From NCBI RefSeq assembly GCF_000719335.1, contig NZ_JOGB01000046.1, forward strand, positions 1 to 54,154: a stretch of DNA of 54,154 bases. The letters are read 5' to 3'. This document shows positions 25,081-32,856 of the stretch, in pieces (positions within the stretch are counted from its first letter, which is position 1; every line of letters starts with the position of its first letter). The notes beneath the pieces were generated by a model that was not told where the DNA came from, made no database searches, and worked only from the letters and a program-made list of their open reading frames with translations. This DNA is from Streptomyces sp. NRRL S-87. GTDB lineage: Bacteria > Actinomycetota > Actinomycetes > Streptomycetales > Streptomycetaceae. A program made the translations under genes and the position numbers.

Positions 25081-27392
25081 GCCCCCACCCCCTTCAGCTC
25101 CGCGCGCAGCTCCGTGACGAGGGCCCGGCCCGTCGTGGTGAGTTCGGCCGCGTCCGCCAGCCGGTCCAGCGCCCGCTCGATCCGGTCCGCCGGGCCCCCG
25201 TACGGTGGCGGCACCGCTCCCGTCGCCCGCCGGAAGCCCTCCACCGCCACCCGCTCGTGCACGTCGGCCAGCAGGCGGGACACCGGCACCGGCCGGTCGC
25301 GCCAGGGCGAGGGGTGCAGCCACTCCCCGTCCAGCGCGTACAGGTCGGCCACCTCCGCCAGCGCCCGCAGCCGGGCCCGCCGCCGCCCGGTCAGCAGGGC
25401 CAGTGCGGTCTCGCGCACCCCGCCGGCGTACGGCACTCCCAGCGCGCCGGGGCCGTGCCGCCCGGCCTCGCCGCGCCCCGTCCGCGGGCCGCCGGCCAGC
25501 GGGGTCAGGGTGGTCAGGCCGGCGGCCGCCTGCCGGGCCAGGGCGGGCACGGCGGTGTGCAGCAGCCGCCAGGCGTCCGACAGCCGCCGGCCCCACTCGG
25601 CGGCCTCGCCGGCGCCGAGCCGCAGCCGCGGCGGGCGGGTGAAGCAGTGCCGGTACGGATCGAGGTCGTCGAGGGCGGTCTCCGGCGGGCCGGCGCCGTC
25701 GTGCCCGGCCTCGCGCCAGCGGCGCACGGGCTGCCAGCGGGAGTCCGACCCGTCGGCCCCGAAGCGGTGCTCGCGGCGTCCGTCGCGCACGACGAACCCG
25801 CGGTCGGCGGCCCGCAGCGCGGCCCGGCCCGCCGTACCGGGGGCGCCGATCCGCAGCAGTCCGAGCGTGGGCAGGTAGACCTCGCCGTCCCGGTACGGGA
25901 CGGGCGCCGGCAGGTCGAGGCCGGCGCGCAGCACCGCCGCGGCGGCGAGGGCGGCCAGCCGTCGGGCGGCACCGGGCCCCGCGGGCCGGCCCGCACGCAG
26001 TTCCTCCAGCGTCTCCAGCAGCCAGGTGCGGGTGTACGGGTGGTCCAGCACGGGGTCGAGCGCGTCCCCGGACTCCTCGACGGCGCCGATCAGCTCCCAG
26101 GAACGGGCCCAGTCCTCTTCCCAGGAGCGGGCCCGGCCGGTGCCGCCCGTGCCGTACGCGCCGGCGGGGGCGGGCGCGTCGGCGAGGTCGTGGTGGAGGC
26201 GGGCGAGCAGGACGCGGGTGAGCTCGTGCTGGGCGGCGGCCAGCTCGACGGGGTCGGCCAGGGCGGGGGCGGTGCCGGAGCGGGCGGTGCGGCCGGCCAC
26301 GCCCTCGACGAGCTCCTTGAGGTCGGCGCAGTACACGGAGGGGTTCTGGAAGCCGGTGGCGGCCCGGTAGCGGTGGGTGTAGAGCCCGCCGCCGCACGAG
26401 CGTACGACGGGGCAGGCGCGGCATGCGGCGCTGACGCCCGCGAGGCCGAGTTGGCGGGCGCGCACCCCCGGGTGGGCGGCGACCTCGTCCAGGGAGTGGG
26501 TGAAGACGTCGAAGCCGGTGGCGGCGGCCCCCTCGTAGGCGCTCTTGAGGGAGTCGACCTGCTCCAGGGAGCCGTCGGTCTCGACGACGACGAGGTCGGT
26601 GGGGGCCAGCCCGAGGGACTCGGTGAGGCTGGGGCCGCCGGCCAGGGTGCTGAGCAGGGAGGAGAAGAGCCGGACGGGCACCGGCCGGCCGCCGTCCTCC
26701 CAGCGGTCGAAGGCGCGCAGCAGCCAGCGGGCGTAGGCGTCGGGGGCGCCGTCGGGGCGGGCGGGGGGCGTCTCCCACGTGGCGTGCGGCAGCAGGAAGT
26801 CGATGCGGGGCGGCTCGAGGGCGACGAGAGCGTCGAGGACGGCGACGGGGTCGTTCTCGACGTCGACGGTGCACAGCAGGCCCTGGTACAGGTGGCGGTA
26901 GGGGGCCGAGCGCAGGAGGTCGAGGGCCTTGAGGACCAGCGGGTGGCTGGTGCGGCCGTCGGCGAAGCGGCGGTGCCGGTCGTTGGCGGTGCGGTCCCCG
27001 TCGAGGGAGACGCCGACCTTCACGTCGTACTCGGCGAAGAGGTCGAGGTAACGGGGGCTCAGCTGGAGGCCGTTGGTGTGGATGCGGAGGTCGAGCTCCG
27101 CGGTGCCGGCGAGGGCGCGGGTGAACTCCTCGCACACCAGGCGCAGTCGGGCGGGGCCGGCCAAGAGCGGCTCCCCCCCGTGAAGGATCACGGTGACGGA
27201 GGGGAGCGCATGGTCCCGGGCGTGTTCGGCGAGCCGTGCCGCGGTCCGTGCGACGACCTCTTCCGAGATCGTTTTCGGCCGGGCGCGCCAGCTCTGGTCC
27301 GCGTGTTCGTAGACGTAGCAGTGATCACATGCGAGATCGCATCTGCTGTGTACCTTGAGGACGATCTCGCGAAATGCGATCAGGCCGGTCAT
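25077..27392 (-). CDS. fxsB: Radical SAM/SPASM maturase FxsB with inactivated HEXXH-type extension
   Basis: The 771-residue enzyme has the SAM-cluster motif C18-x3-C22-x2-C25 (CDLACDHCYVYEH), a HGGEPLL segment, and a SPASM region with CRACPVVRSCGGG and a later VYCADL. FxsB enzymes belong to the maturases that join an aromatic ring to the beta carbon two residues on, giving three-residue cyclophanes. Residues about 400-771 form the extension related to HEXXH-motif proteins. Where that motif (HE-x-x-H) is expected, before the RALAEVADLY helix, this protein has T668-G-R-R-R672. The extension should therefore lack its metal site. It is translated 30 bases after fxsA and coupled to the acetyltransferase. 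Confidence 0.92.
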   Translation of the reverse strand: MTGLIAFREIVLKVHSRCDLACDHCYVYEHADQSWRARPKTISEEVVARTAARLAEHARDHALPSVTVILHGGEPLLAGPARLRLVCEEFTRALAGTAELDLRIHTNGLQLSPRYLDLFAEYDVKVGVSLDGDRTANDRHRRFADGRTSHPLVLKALDLLRSAPYRHLYQGLLCTVDVENDPVAVLDALVALEPPRIDFLLPHATWETPPARPDGAPDAYARWLLRAFDRWEDGGRPVPVRLFSSLLSTLAGGPSLTESLGLAPTDLVVVETDGSLEQVDSLKSAYEGAAATGFDVFTHSLDEVAAHPGVRARQLGLAGVSAACRACPVVRSCGGGLYTHRYRAATGFQNPSVYCADLKELVEGVAGRTARSGTAPALADPVELAAAQHELTRVLLARLHHDLADAPAPAGAYGTGGTGRARSWEEDWARSWELIGAVEESGDALDPVLDHPYTRTWLLETLEELRAGRPAGPGAARRLAALAAAAVLRAGLDLPAPVPYRDGEVYLPTLGLLRIGAPGTAGRAALRAADRGFVVRDGRREHRFGADGSDSRWQPVRRWREAGHDGAGPPETALDDLDPYRHCFTRPPRLRLGAGEAAEWGRRLSDAWRLLHTAVPALARQAAAGLTTLTPLAGGPRTGRGEAGRHGPGALGVPYAGGVRETALALLTGRRRARLRALAEVADLYALDGEWLHPSPWRDRPVPVSRLLADVHERVAVEGFRRATGAVPPPYGGPADRIERALDRLADAAELTTTGRALVTELRAELKGVGA

Positions 27393-27422
27393 TCCACAGA
27401 GGATAGAGCCGGGAAGTCGGTG

Positions 27423-27584
27423 TTAGAGCGCCGAGTTGAAGATCGGGCTCTGGACCGGACGGCCGGATTCGGACGGCAGCACCCGACCCAGTACGGCCTC
27501 CGCAGACACGCTGCGTACGTCGATGTCGGCGAGGGAGACGCGACGGGCCTTGTCCGCATCGGCGCGGGTTGCGGTGGTGTTCAC
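27423..27584 (-). CDS. fxsA: FxSxx-COOH peptide precursor
   Basis: The 53-residue precursor has a leader (VNTTATRADADKARRVSLAD, then IDVRSVSAEAVLGRVLP) and ends F49-N-S-A-L53-COOH, the diagnostic FxSxx terminus. The predicted product carries a cyclophane between Phe49 and Ser51, made by FxsB. The GTG at 27584 is chosen because AAGGA lies 9 bases upstream. A longer frame reaches 27719 but crosses the promoter and lacks codon bias. It is the first gene of the operon fxsA-fxsB-acetyltransferase-fxsC-fxsT. Whether the peptide is secreted, cut from the leader or stays in the cell is unknown. Confidence 0.9.
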   Translation of the reverse strand: MNTTATRADADKARRVSLADIDVRSVSAEAVLGRVLPSESGRPVQSPIFNSAL

Positions 27585-27643
27585 GGCAGTCCTTAGAGAA
27601 TCGGCATGGAAATGACAACTGCGACGCGCTAGTGTCGGTGGGG

Positions 27644-27671
27644 ACTTTACTCTTCTGCACCCCATAGGCAA
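27644..27671 (-). promoter_or_regulatory. Candidate promoter of the FxSxx-COOH operon
   Basis: On the minus strand TTGCCT (27671-27666) and TAAAGT (27649-27644) are separated by 16 bases, a reasonable vegetative sigma-factor pattern. The -10 box lies 60 bases before the fxsA start. The 27585-27748 region has lower GC than its surroundings and drives two divergent genes. Confidence 0.3.
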
Positions 27672-27748
27672 CCGCAAGACATGAGGCGCGGTCAGGCGTT
27701 CTATCGAAAGAGTGAGCACCGGAACGGCGAACTGGGGGGTGAGCTGTG

Positions 27749-28672
27749 ATGGAAAATCGCGGATCTCCGAACGGCACGACTTTCAGGAACGGGGACCTCC
27801 CGGCGCTTTTCCACCACGCGGACCGGGCCGCGGTCGCGCGCCAGCGGGAGTCCGTCCGGGCCGTGCGCGCCCAGCTCGTGCTGCTCCTGGCGGCGGCGGC
27901 CGCCTCGGCCCTGCCGTCCGGCGTGGCCCTGGGCGCGGTACGGCCGTTCGGGCTGCTGAGCCTGCTGGCGTACGGGGGCGTGCTGGCGATCGGGGTGCAC
28001 AGCACCCGGCGCCGGGCGCGCCCGCAGTGGCAGCTCAACCGGTCCGCGGCGGAGTTCATCAAGTCGCTTGCCTGGCGGTACGCCGTTCACGGTGCGCCTT
28101 TCGGGGCGGCTGGAGCCGACGACGAAGAGCTGTACCGTACCCGGCTGGAGTCGGGGTTGGGCGAGCTCAGGAAGATGGGCTGGGCGGACCCGCGGCAGAC
28201 CGGCGAGGTCCCGCAGGGCGCCGAGATAACGGTCCCCATGGAGCAGTTGCGGGGCCGGGTCTACGCGGTACGGCGCGATACGTACGTCCGCGACCGGCTG
28301 ATCGAGCAGCGCAACTGGTACCGCCGCAGGACCGAGGCGTCCCGGCGGGCGACGGCGCTGTGGTCGTGGACGATCGTGCTGCTGACGGTGCTCGGTCTGC
28401 TGTCCGCCCTGTTCAGGACCTTCGGCCCGGGCCCGGCGGGAACGCTCCCGGCACTGCTGAGCGCGGCCGCGGCGGCCGCGATCGCCTGGCACGAGATGCG
28501 GCGGCACCATCCGCTGATCGAGGCGCACACGCTCATCGAGCAGGACCTGGCGGCGATGATGGTCGTCATGCAGACCACCATCACGGAGGACCAGTGGCCG
28601 TCGGCCGTCTACGAGACCGAGCGCTACGTCTCCCCCCAGCACACCGACTGGCTGGCGCGGCACAGCAGTTGA
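27749..28672 (+). CDS. DUF4231/SLATT-type four-helix membrane protein
   Basis: The 307-residue protein has two membrane helices near the N-terminus (about 42-60 and 67-84), a charged cytoplasmic region with YRTRLESGLGELRKMGW and RDRLIEQRNWYRRR, then two more helices (about 203-223 and 232-249) and a soluble tail. The spacing, with two paired helices and a conserved R/Q-x-x-Y helix before the second pair, is that of DUF4231/SLATT proteins. These are predicted membrane effectors in nucleotide-controlled bacterial conflict systems. ATG 27749 follows GGGGGGTGAG. The gene is divergent from fxsA and converges, 20 bases away, on a SLOG-like gene. The link to the FxSxx system is by position only. Confidence 0.75.
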   Translation: MENRGSPNGTTFRNGDLPALFHHADRAAVARQRESVRAVRAQLVLLLAAAAASALPSGVALGAVRPFGLLSLLAYGGVLAIGVHSTRRRARPQWQLNRSAAEFIKSLAWRYAVHGAPFGAAGADDEELYRTRLESGLGELRKMGWADPRQTGEVPQGAEITVPMEQLRGRVYAVRRDTYVRDRLIEQRNWYRRRTEASRRATALWSWTIVLLTVLGLLSALFRTFGPGPAGTLPALLSAAAAAAIAWHEMRRHHPLIEAHTLIEQDLAAMMVVMQTTITEDQWPSAVYETERYVSPQHTDWLARHSS

Positions 28673-28692
28673 CGTAGCGTCGGATACGGCGA

Positions 28693-29172
28693 TCAGTCCC
28701 TGCGGACCCCTTCCCGCCAGATGACCGTGACCGGCTTCCCGAGGGACCGCGCGTACGCGACGACGTCGCCGGTGCCGCCCCGGCCGCGGGCGGGCCGGCC
28801 GTCCCAGACCGCGACCAGCCGGTCGCAGGCGTCGGCGATGAAGGCGCCGGCCGCGTAGTACGCCTCGTCCGTCGAGTGGGCGTGGTCCATCCGGACCTCC
28901 TGCGCGGCCCGGGCCCTCAGCCGCCGGTAGCCGTCCAGGGCGCCGGGGTCGGTGAAGGTCTGCTCGTAGTCACCGCTCGGGATGACGACGGTCAGGTCGG
29001 CCCCGCAGTCGAGCGCGACCTCGGCGAAGATCTGGTCGGCGCCCTCGGCGAGGCAGGACAGGGCCTCCAGGGGGCCCTCGTGGGCGCCCAGCAGGGCACG
29101 GAGCCCCTCGCGGACGAAGGCGGTCAGCTCAGCCGGTATCGCCCGGTGGCCGGTCACTCCGATCCGCTTCAT
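28693..29172 (-). CDS. SLOG-like (DprA/LOG-type Rossmann) nucleotide-binding protein
   Basis: The 159-residue protein opens with IGVTGHRAIP (4-13) and has LSCLAEGADQIFAEVAL, TVVIPSGDYEQTF, a FIADACDRLVAVWDG strand and a C-terminal GGTGDVVAYARSLGKPVTVIW. The final G-G-T-x-D-x-V-x-x-A helix start and the first GxTGHR loop are the signature of SLOG folds, which bind nucleotides or their derivatives. SLOG genes are often found with SLATT genes in predicted defence modules, and here the two are 20 bases apart and convergent. Cytoplasmic. The ligand is unknown. Confidence 0.75.
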   Translation of the reverse strand: MKRIGVTGHRAIPAELTAFVREGLRALLGAHEGPLEALSCLAEGADQIFAEVALDCGADLTVVIPSGDYEQTFTDPGALDGYRRLRARAAQEVRMDHAHSTDEAYYAAGAFIADACDRLVAVWDGRPARGRGGTGDVVAYARSLGKPVTVIWREGVRRD

Positions 29173-29217
29173 GTCCGCCCCCGTCGCCTCGGCCCGACCG
29201 TGCCGGACGCACCCGCG

Positions 29218-29262
29218 CGCCCCCGGACATCCTCCCAGAAAGGGAGGGTTCGTCCAGGGGCG
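29218..29262. terminator. Long nested hairpin between protease and SLOG genes
   Basis: Nested inverted repeats CGCCCC/GGGGCG, GGAC/GTCC and CCTCCC/GGGAGG surround a 5-base loop (AGAAA). It lies 25 bases downstream of the leftward protease gene and would isolate the SLOG gene from it. Confidence 0.6.
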
Positions 29263-29286
29263 CGGAGGGACGCCGGGGGCGGTCGC

Positions 29287-30177
29287 TCAGTAGACGCTCA
29301 CCCCGTACGCGGCCAGTGCCTCGGTGACGGGCTGGAAGAACGTGGTGCCGCCCGAGGTGCAGTTGCCGCTGCCGCCGGAGGTCAGGCCGACGGCGCGGGT
29401 GCCGGAGTAGAGCGGGCCGCCGCTGTCGCCGGGTTCGGCGCAGACGTTGGTGCGGATCATGCCGTAGACGACGTCCCCGCCACCGTAGTTGACGGTGGCG
29501 TTGAGGCCGGTTACCGAACCGCTGTGGATGCCGGTCGTGGAGCCGCGGCGGGTGACGGACATGCCCACCGTGGCGTTCGTGGCGCTGGTGATGTCCTGGC
29601 TGCCCACCGCTCCGGGGTGGCTGAGCGAGGTGTTGTCGTAGCGGACCAGGCCGTAGTCGTCGACCGGGAAGCTGGAGCCCACCGTGGCGCCGATGGTGGT
29701 GGTGTGGGAGGAGTTGGTCCACCAGGTGCCGGCGCCGTCGGTGCAGTGCCCGGCGGTCAGGACGTAGTAGGTGGTGCCGCTGCGGACGTTGAAGCCGAGC
29801 GAGCAGCGCCAGCTGCTGGCGTAGATGGCGTCGCCGCCGGAGATCAGCTTGGTGAACCGACCGGGTGTGCGTTCGATCCTGAGCGCTCCGGCGTTCGCGC
29901 CGGCCGCGGCCCTGATCCTGGCGATGTCGGCCGGGGAGACGCGCGAGTCGGCGACCACGACGAGGGTGCCGGTCGCGGGGTCGGTGTGCCAGGCGGTGCC
30001 CGCGACGTCGGCGCGCAGGACCGACGCGTCGGCGGCCGCGAGCCGGGCGGGGCTGTAACCGCCGCCCCCGTCCGTGCCGCCCGAGGCGCCGGCGGCGGGG
30101 GCGGCGAGGGCGACGCAGGCGGCGAGTCCGGCGGCGAGGGCGGTCAGCCGGGTGGGGGTGATGCGCTTCTTCCTCAC
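29287..30177 (-). CDS. Streptogrisin-like secreted serine protease (S1 family)
   Basis: The 296-residue preproenzyme has a signal peptide (to about residue 31, AGAS), a pro-region of about 80 residues ending [11 protein letters not shown], and a mature chymotrypsin-fold domain from about I112. The triad is H144 (TAGHC), D174 (DDYGLVRY) and S252 (GDSGGPLYS). Cysteine pairs C125/C145 and C246/C273 match streptogrisin A/B disulfides. The pro-part is cut autocatalytically, and the enzyme degrades protein outside the cell. GTG 30177 has GGGAGGAACGAGAA just upstream. It is the first gene to the right of the accessory island. Confidence 0.93.
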   Translation of the reverse strand: MRKKRITPTRLTALAAGLAACVALAAPAAGASGGTDGGGGYSPARLAAADASVLRADVAGTAWHTDPATGTLVVVADSRVSPADIARIRAAAGANAGALRIERTPGRFTKLISGGDAIYASSWRCSLGFNVRSGTTYYVLTAGHCTDGAGTWWTNSSHTTTIGATVGSSFPVDDYGLVRYDNTSLSHPGAVGSQDITSATNATVGMSVTRRGSTTGIHSGSVTGLNATVNYGGGDVVYGMIRTNVCAEPGDSGGPLYSGTRAVGLTSGGSGNCTSGGTTFFQPVTEALAAYGVSVY

Positions 30178-30329
30178 TTCTCGTTCCTCCCAGGGGGGAT
30201 CGGGGGCCCGCTAGTGGGGGTCACGGGGGCCCGGTGAGGCGCAGTCGGGGGCGTTGCGGGCGGACCGGAGGCGTCCGGAACGTATGTCCGTCGTGTCCCT
30301 GACAAGCGCTGCTCGGGAGTGTCGTGGTG

Positions 30330-30677
30330 TCAGGTAACGGTCGCAAGGGCTTCTTTCGGCCGCCGTCCGCCCGCCTCGACGCCGAACGGCCCCGTGCGGC
30401 CGTTCGGCGGGAAGGGGCGGCGTACGCCCCTGTGCGCGAAGGCCGGTACCGGTCCCTCCCCCGCCGCGGCAGCCGGCACCACCGGGTCCGCCGCCGCGCG
30501 CCCGGCCCCCGGAACGGCCGGAATTCGACCTTCCGGGTGGTCGGGGAACCAGCGGGTTCCGGTCAGCGCGAGCGGCCCGGGGGGTCCGGACACGGTGTCG
30601 GTCCGGCGGGCGCGCCGGTGCTGCCGGTGCTGCCGGTGCTGCCGGTCGGCGGCGTGCGCCGCGGTGCCATCCGTCAT
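30330..30677 (-). CDS. Hypothetical ORF (115 aa), doubtful
   Basis: A minus-strand frame from ATG 30677 has fairly strong G/C third positions but no recognisable family. It starts with HRQ repeats (DRQHRQHRQHRRARR) caused by a CCGGTGCTG tandem repeat, and contains GTRWFPDHPEGRIPAVPG. The opposite strand has an equally open frame, so codon bias does not decide. No good ribosome site is present. The rest of the 640-base gap between the protease and DUF5685 genes (30178-30824) shows nothing else. Confidence 0.25.
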   Translation of the reverse strand: MTDGTAAHAADRQHRQHRQHRRARRTDTVSGPPGPLALTGTRWFPDHPEGRIPAVPGAGRAAADPVVPAAAAGEGPVPAFAHRGVRRPFPPNGRTGPFGVEAGGRRPKEALATVT

Positions 30678-30824
30678 GCCGTCAGATTTCCACACGGGCG
30701 CCCTCGGGCATCCCCGGCTACGCCGTACGGACCTGCCCGGACCGGGGCGCTCCTGACGCCCCGGAGGCACATCGGCGCACGGCGGGCCGACGGGCATACG
30801 GGCGCCGGCCGACCGGCGGTCACA

Positions 30825-32096
30825 TCAGCTGCAGCCGCAGTCGCACCCGTCGCAGCAGCAGTCACAGTCGCAGTCGCAGCAGCCGTCGCAGCCGCTGCAG
30901 TCCGGGCAGCAGTTCCCGCAGTCGCAGGCCTCGCACCACGCGTCCCGCTTCTTGCGGGACCACGGACCCTCGTGCTCCGTGCAGCACATCTGGCAGGTGC
31001 AGAACAGCCCCAGGAACGCCGCGCACCCCGCGAGCAGCCCGCGCGGCGGCTTGTGCGGGCGGTGCGGACCGCCCGGGCCGCCGGGCGGCGCCATCACGGG
31101 ACTGCCCGGCCCGTACGGGTTGCCGTAGGGGTTGTTCCCGTACGGTCCGCTGCCCTCGGGCGCGAGCAGCCCGGCCGCCGGCGACCCGTCCGCGAGCAGC
31201 AGCCCGGACCCCTGGCCGCCGCCCTGCGCGTGCCCGCACGAGCTCGTCCCGAAGGCGCGGTCCACGGAGGTGCGCAGTTCGTGCACGAGCAGCAGGTGGG
31301 CCAGGCCCCGGTTGGCGAACTCGACCTCCTTGAGCGCGAGCCGGATCCCGCGCAGCGCGTCCTCGCACAGGCGCCGCGCCTCCTCTCGGGAGGTCCCGGT
31401 CGCGGTGAGCGGGTTCCAGGCTCCGCAGGCCGCGTCGGCCTCCTGGTCCTCGACCGCGTCCAGGAGGTGCGCGAGGCGCCCGAAGAGGGCGCCGGCCTCG
31501 GCGAGCGGAACCGCGTTGCCGGGCCGGCCGGCGAGCACCGCGGTATGCGCGAAGGCGGCCGCGGTCGCGGTCTCGGTCGGCTCGGTCACGGTGAGGATCG
31601 GCGTGCCGGGGCCGGCCAGTGCCTCGATGCCGCCCTGCCGGTCCACCGCGTCGACCAGCACGGCCGTGTCGAAGCCCACCGCCGCGCCGGTCCGGGCGCC
31701 CGCCCGGTCCCAGCTACGGGCCACGGTGCGGGCGGCGGCCGCCAGCGGCGCCCGGGCCAACACCCCGTCCCGGTCGGCCACGTGGTCGCGCAGCTTCGCC
31801 GAGGCGAGCACCAGCGACACCGCGGCGGCGAGCCGCGCGCCCTCGCCCTGGGCTATGGAGGCGCTGCGCATCCCGCGCAGCGGGCAGGGACCGGCGGTGC
31901 GGCGGTCCGCGGGGGCCGTGCCTGCCTGAGCCTCCGTCAGGACGGAGGCGAGCAGGCCGTCGTAGTTCGTGACCACCCGGGCGAGCTGCCCGTGGTCGCC
32001 GCGAAGTGCCAGGCAGAGCCCGCAGAGATGGGCCATCCACTCTGTCTTGAATCGTTCGCCCAGCCGGTGCGTGCATGGCCTGACAATTCCGAACAC
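30825..32096 (-). CDS. DUF5685 family protein with extreme cysteine-rich tail
   Basis: The 423-residue protein starts at GTG 32096 as VFGIVRPCTHRLGERFKTEW, the usual start of DUF5685 proteins, with GGGGGGA upstream. Its helical N-terminal domain (to about 300) has CGLCLALRGDHG and a paired Cys pattern. Then come a Gly/Pro/Asn linker (GPYGNNPYGNPYGPG) and a C-terminal region with 22 Cys in about the last 67 residues, ending CDGCCDCDCDCCCDGCDCGCS. Such a tail could bind several metal ions or form many disulfides. No signal peptide is seen, so a cytoplasmic metal-binding role is more likely. The family function is unknown to me. Confidence 0.85.
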   Translation of the reverse strand: MFGIVRPCTHRLGERFKTEWMAHLCGLCLALRGDHGQLARVVTNYDGLLASVLTEAQAGTAPADRRTAGPCPLRGMRSASIAQGEGARLAAAVSLVLASAKLRDHVADRDGVLARAPLAAAARTVARSWDRAGARTGAAVGFDTAVLVDAVDRQGGIEALAGPGTPILTVTEPTETATAAAFAHTAVLAGRPGNAVPLAEAGALFGRLAHLLDAVEDQEADAACGAWNPLTATGTSREEARRLCEDALRGIRLALKEVEFANRGLAHLLLVHELRTSVDRAFGTSSCGHAQGGGQGSGLLLADGSPAAGLLAPEGSGPYGNNPYGNPYGPGSPVMAPPGGPGGPHRPHKPPRGLLAGCAAFLGLFCTCQMCCTEHEGPWSRKKRDAWCEACDCGNCCPDCSGCDGCCDCDCDCCCDGCDCGCS

Positions 32097-32376
32097 TTCG
32101 GTCCCCCCGTGCATCAAATCGCGTGTGCCGGGGCATCGTACCGACCGGATTTGCTTCACCCGTACGCCGTCCGTCTCACCCGTACGGAGCGATGCGTCGT
32201 ATTTTCACTCTGTCAGCAGCCGGAGCCGTGAAGATCCTTGCCACGCCAGCGGATGTTCTGCACCAGAACCGTCACGAAACACATGCGCGGCGGCTATCCA
32301 CTTGGCGCGCTGTCAGCATCATGGACGACCATAGGGGAGCGGAACCAAGAACTGACCGCGGTGAAAGGAGGCGTCC

Positions 32377-32811
32377 ATGGGTTCGGTGCGCAAGGCGAGT
32401 GCCTGGCTGGGACTCGTCGAGGACAGTGACGACGAGCGTTACTACGACGACGAGTACGCCCAGGACTCGGGAGCCGGAGACCAGTGGGTCACCGACCCGC
32501 GCGTGCGGGTGGCTTCCGACTCGGCCGTCGAGCAGGGCCGCCGCATCGCCACGGTCACCCCGGACGGCTTCCGGGACGCCCGCGGCATCGGCGAGCTGTT
32601 CCGGGCCGGCGTCCCGGTCATCGTGAACCTCTCCTCCATGGACCCCTCCGACGCGAAGCGCGTGGTGGACTTCGCCGCCGGCCTGACCTTCGGTCTGCGC
32701 GGATCCATCGAGCGGGTCGCGACCCGGGTCTTCCTGCTGACCCCGGCGGACACCCAGGTGGTCAACGGCGAGGGCGGTCGCTCCCAGGACGGTTTCTTCA
32801 ACCAGAGCTGA
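32377..32811 (+). CDS. sflA: SepF-like cell division protein (SflA type)
   Basis: The 144-residue protein has an N-terminal amphipathic start ([16 protein letters not shown]), an acidic linker ([13 protein letters not shown]) and the SepF core: [49 protein letters not shown], and [11 protein letters not shown]. SepF proteins tether FtsZ to membrane. Streptomyces has extra SepF-like copies (SflA, SflB) that restrain misplaced FtsZ and DivIVA during sporulation. The copy in this gene neighbourhood is, as I recall, sflA (SCO1749). The AAAGGAGG site fixes ATG 32377. It is a single gene, divergent from DUF5685 and convergent with the dehydrogenase. Confidence 0.85.
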   Translation: MGSVRKASAWLGLVEDSDDERYYDDEYAQDSGAGDQWVTDPRVRVASDSAVEQGRRIATVTPDGFRDARGIGELFRAGVPVIVNLSSMDPSDAKRVVDFAAGLTFGLRGSIERVATRVFLLTPADTQVVNGEGGRSQDGFFNQS

Positions 32812-32856
32812 CACCGGGCCGGGCGCCCACGGGCAGGCGCCCGCCCGGCGGAGCGC

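Noticed and set aside
27585..27719. Longer fxsA start giving a 98-residue precursor
   Set aside because: The added part crosses the AT-richer promoter region, lacks codon bias and has a worse ribosome site than GTG 27584.
29129..29722. Minus-strand frame over the protease with His/Arg-rich sequence
   Set aside because: Out-of-frame shadow of the streptogrisin-like gene, which has all catalytic motifs.
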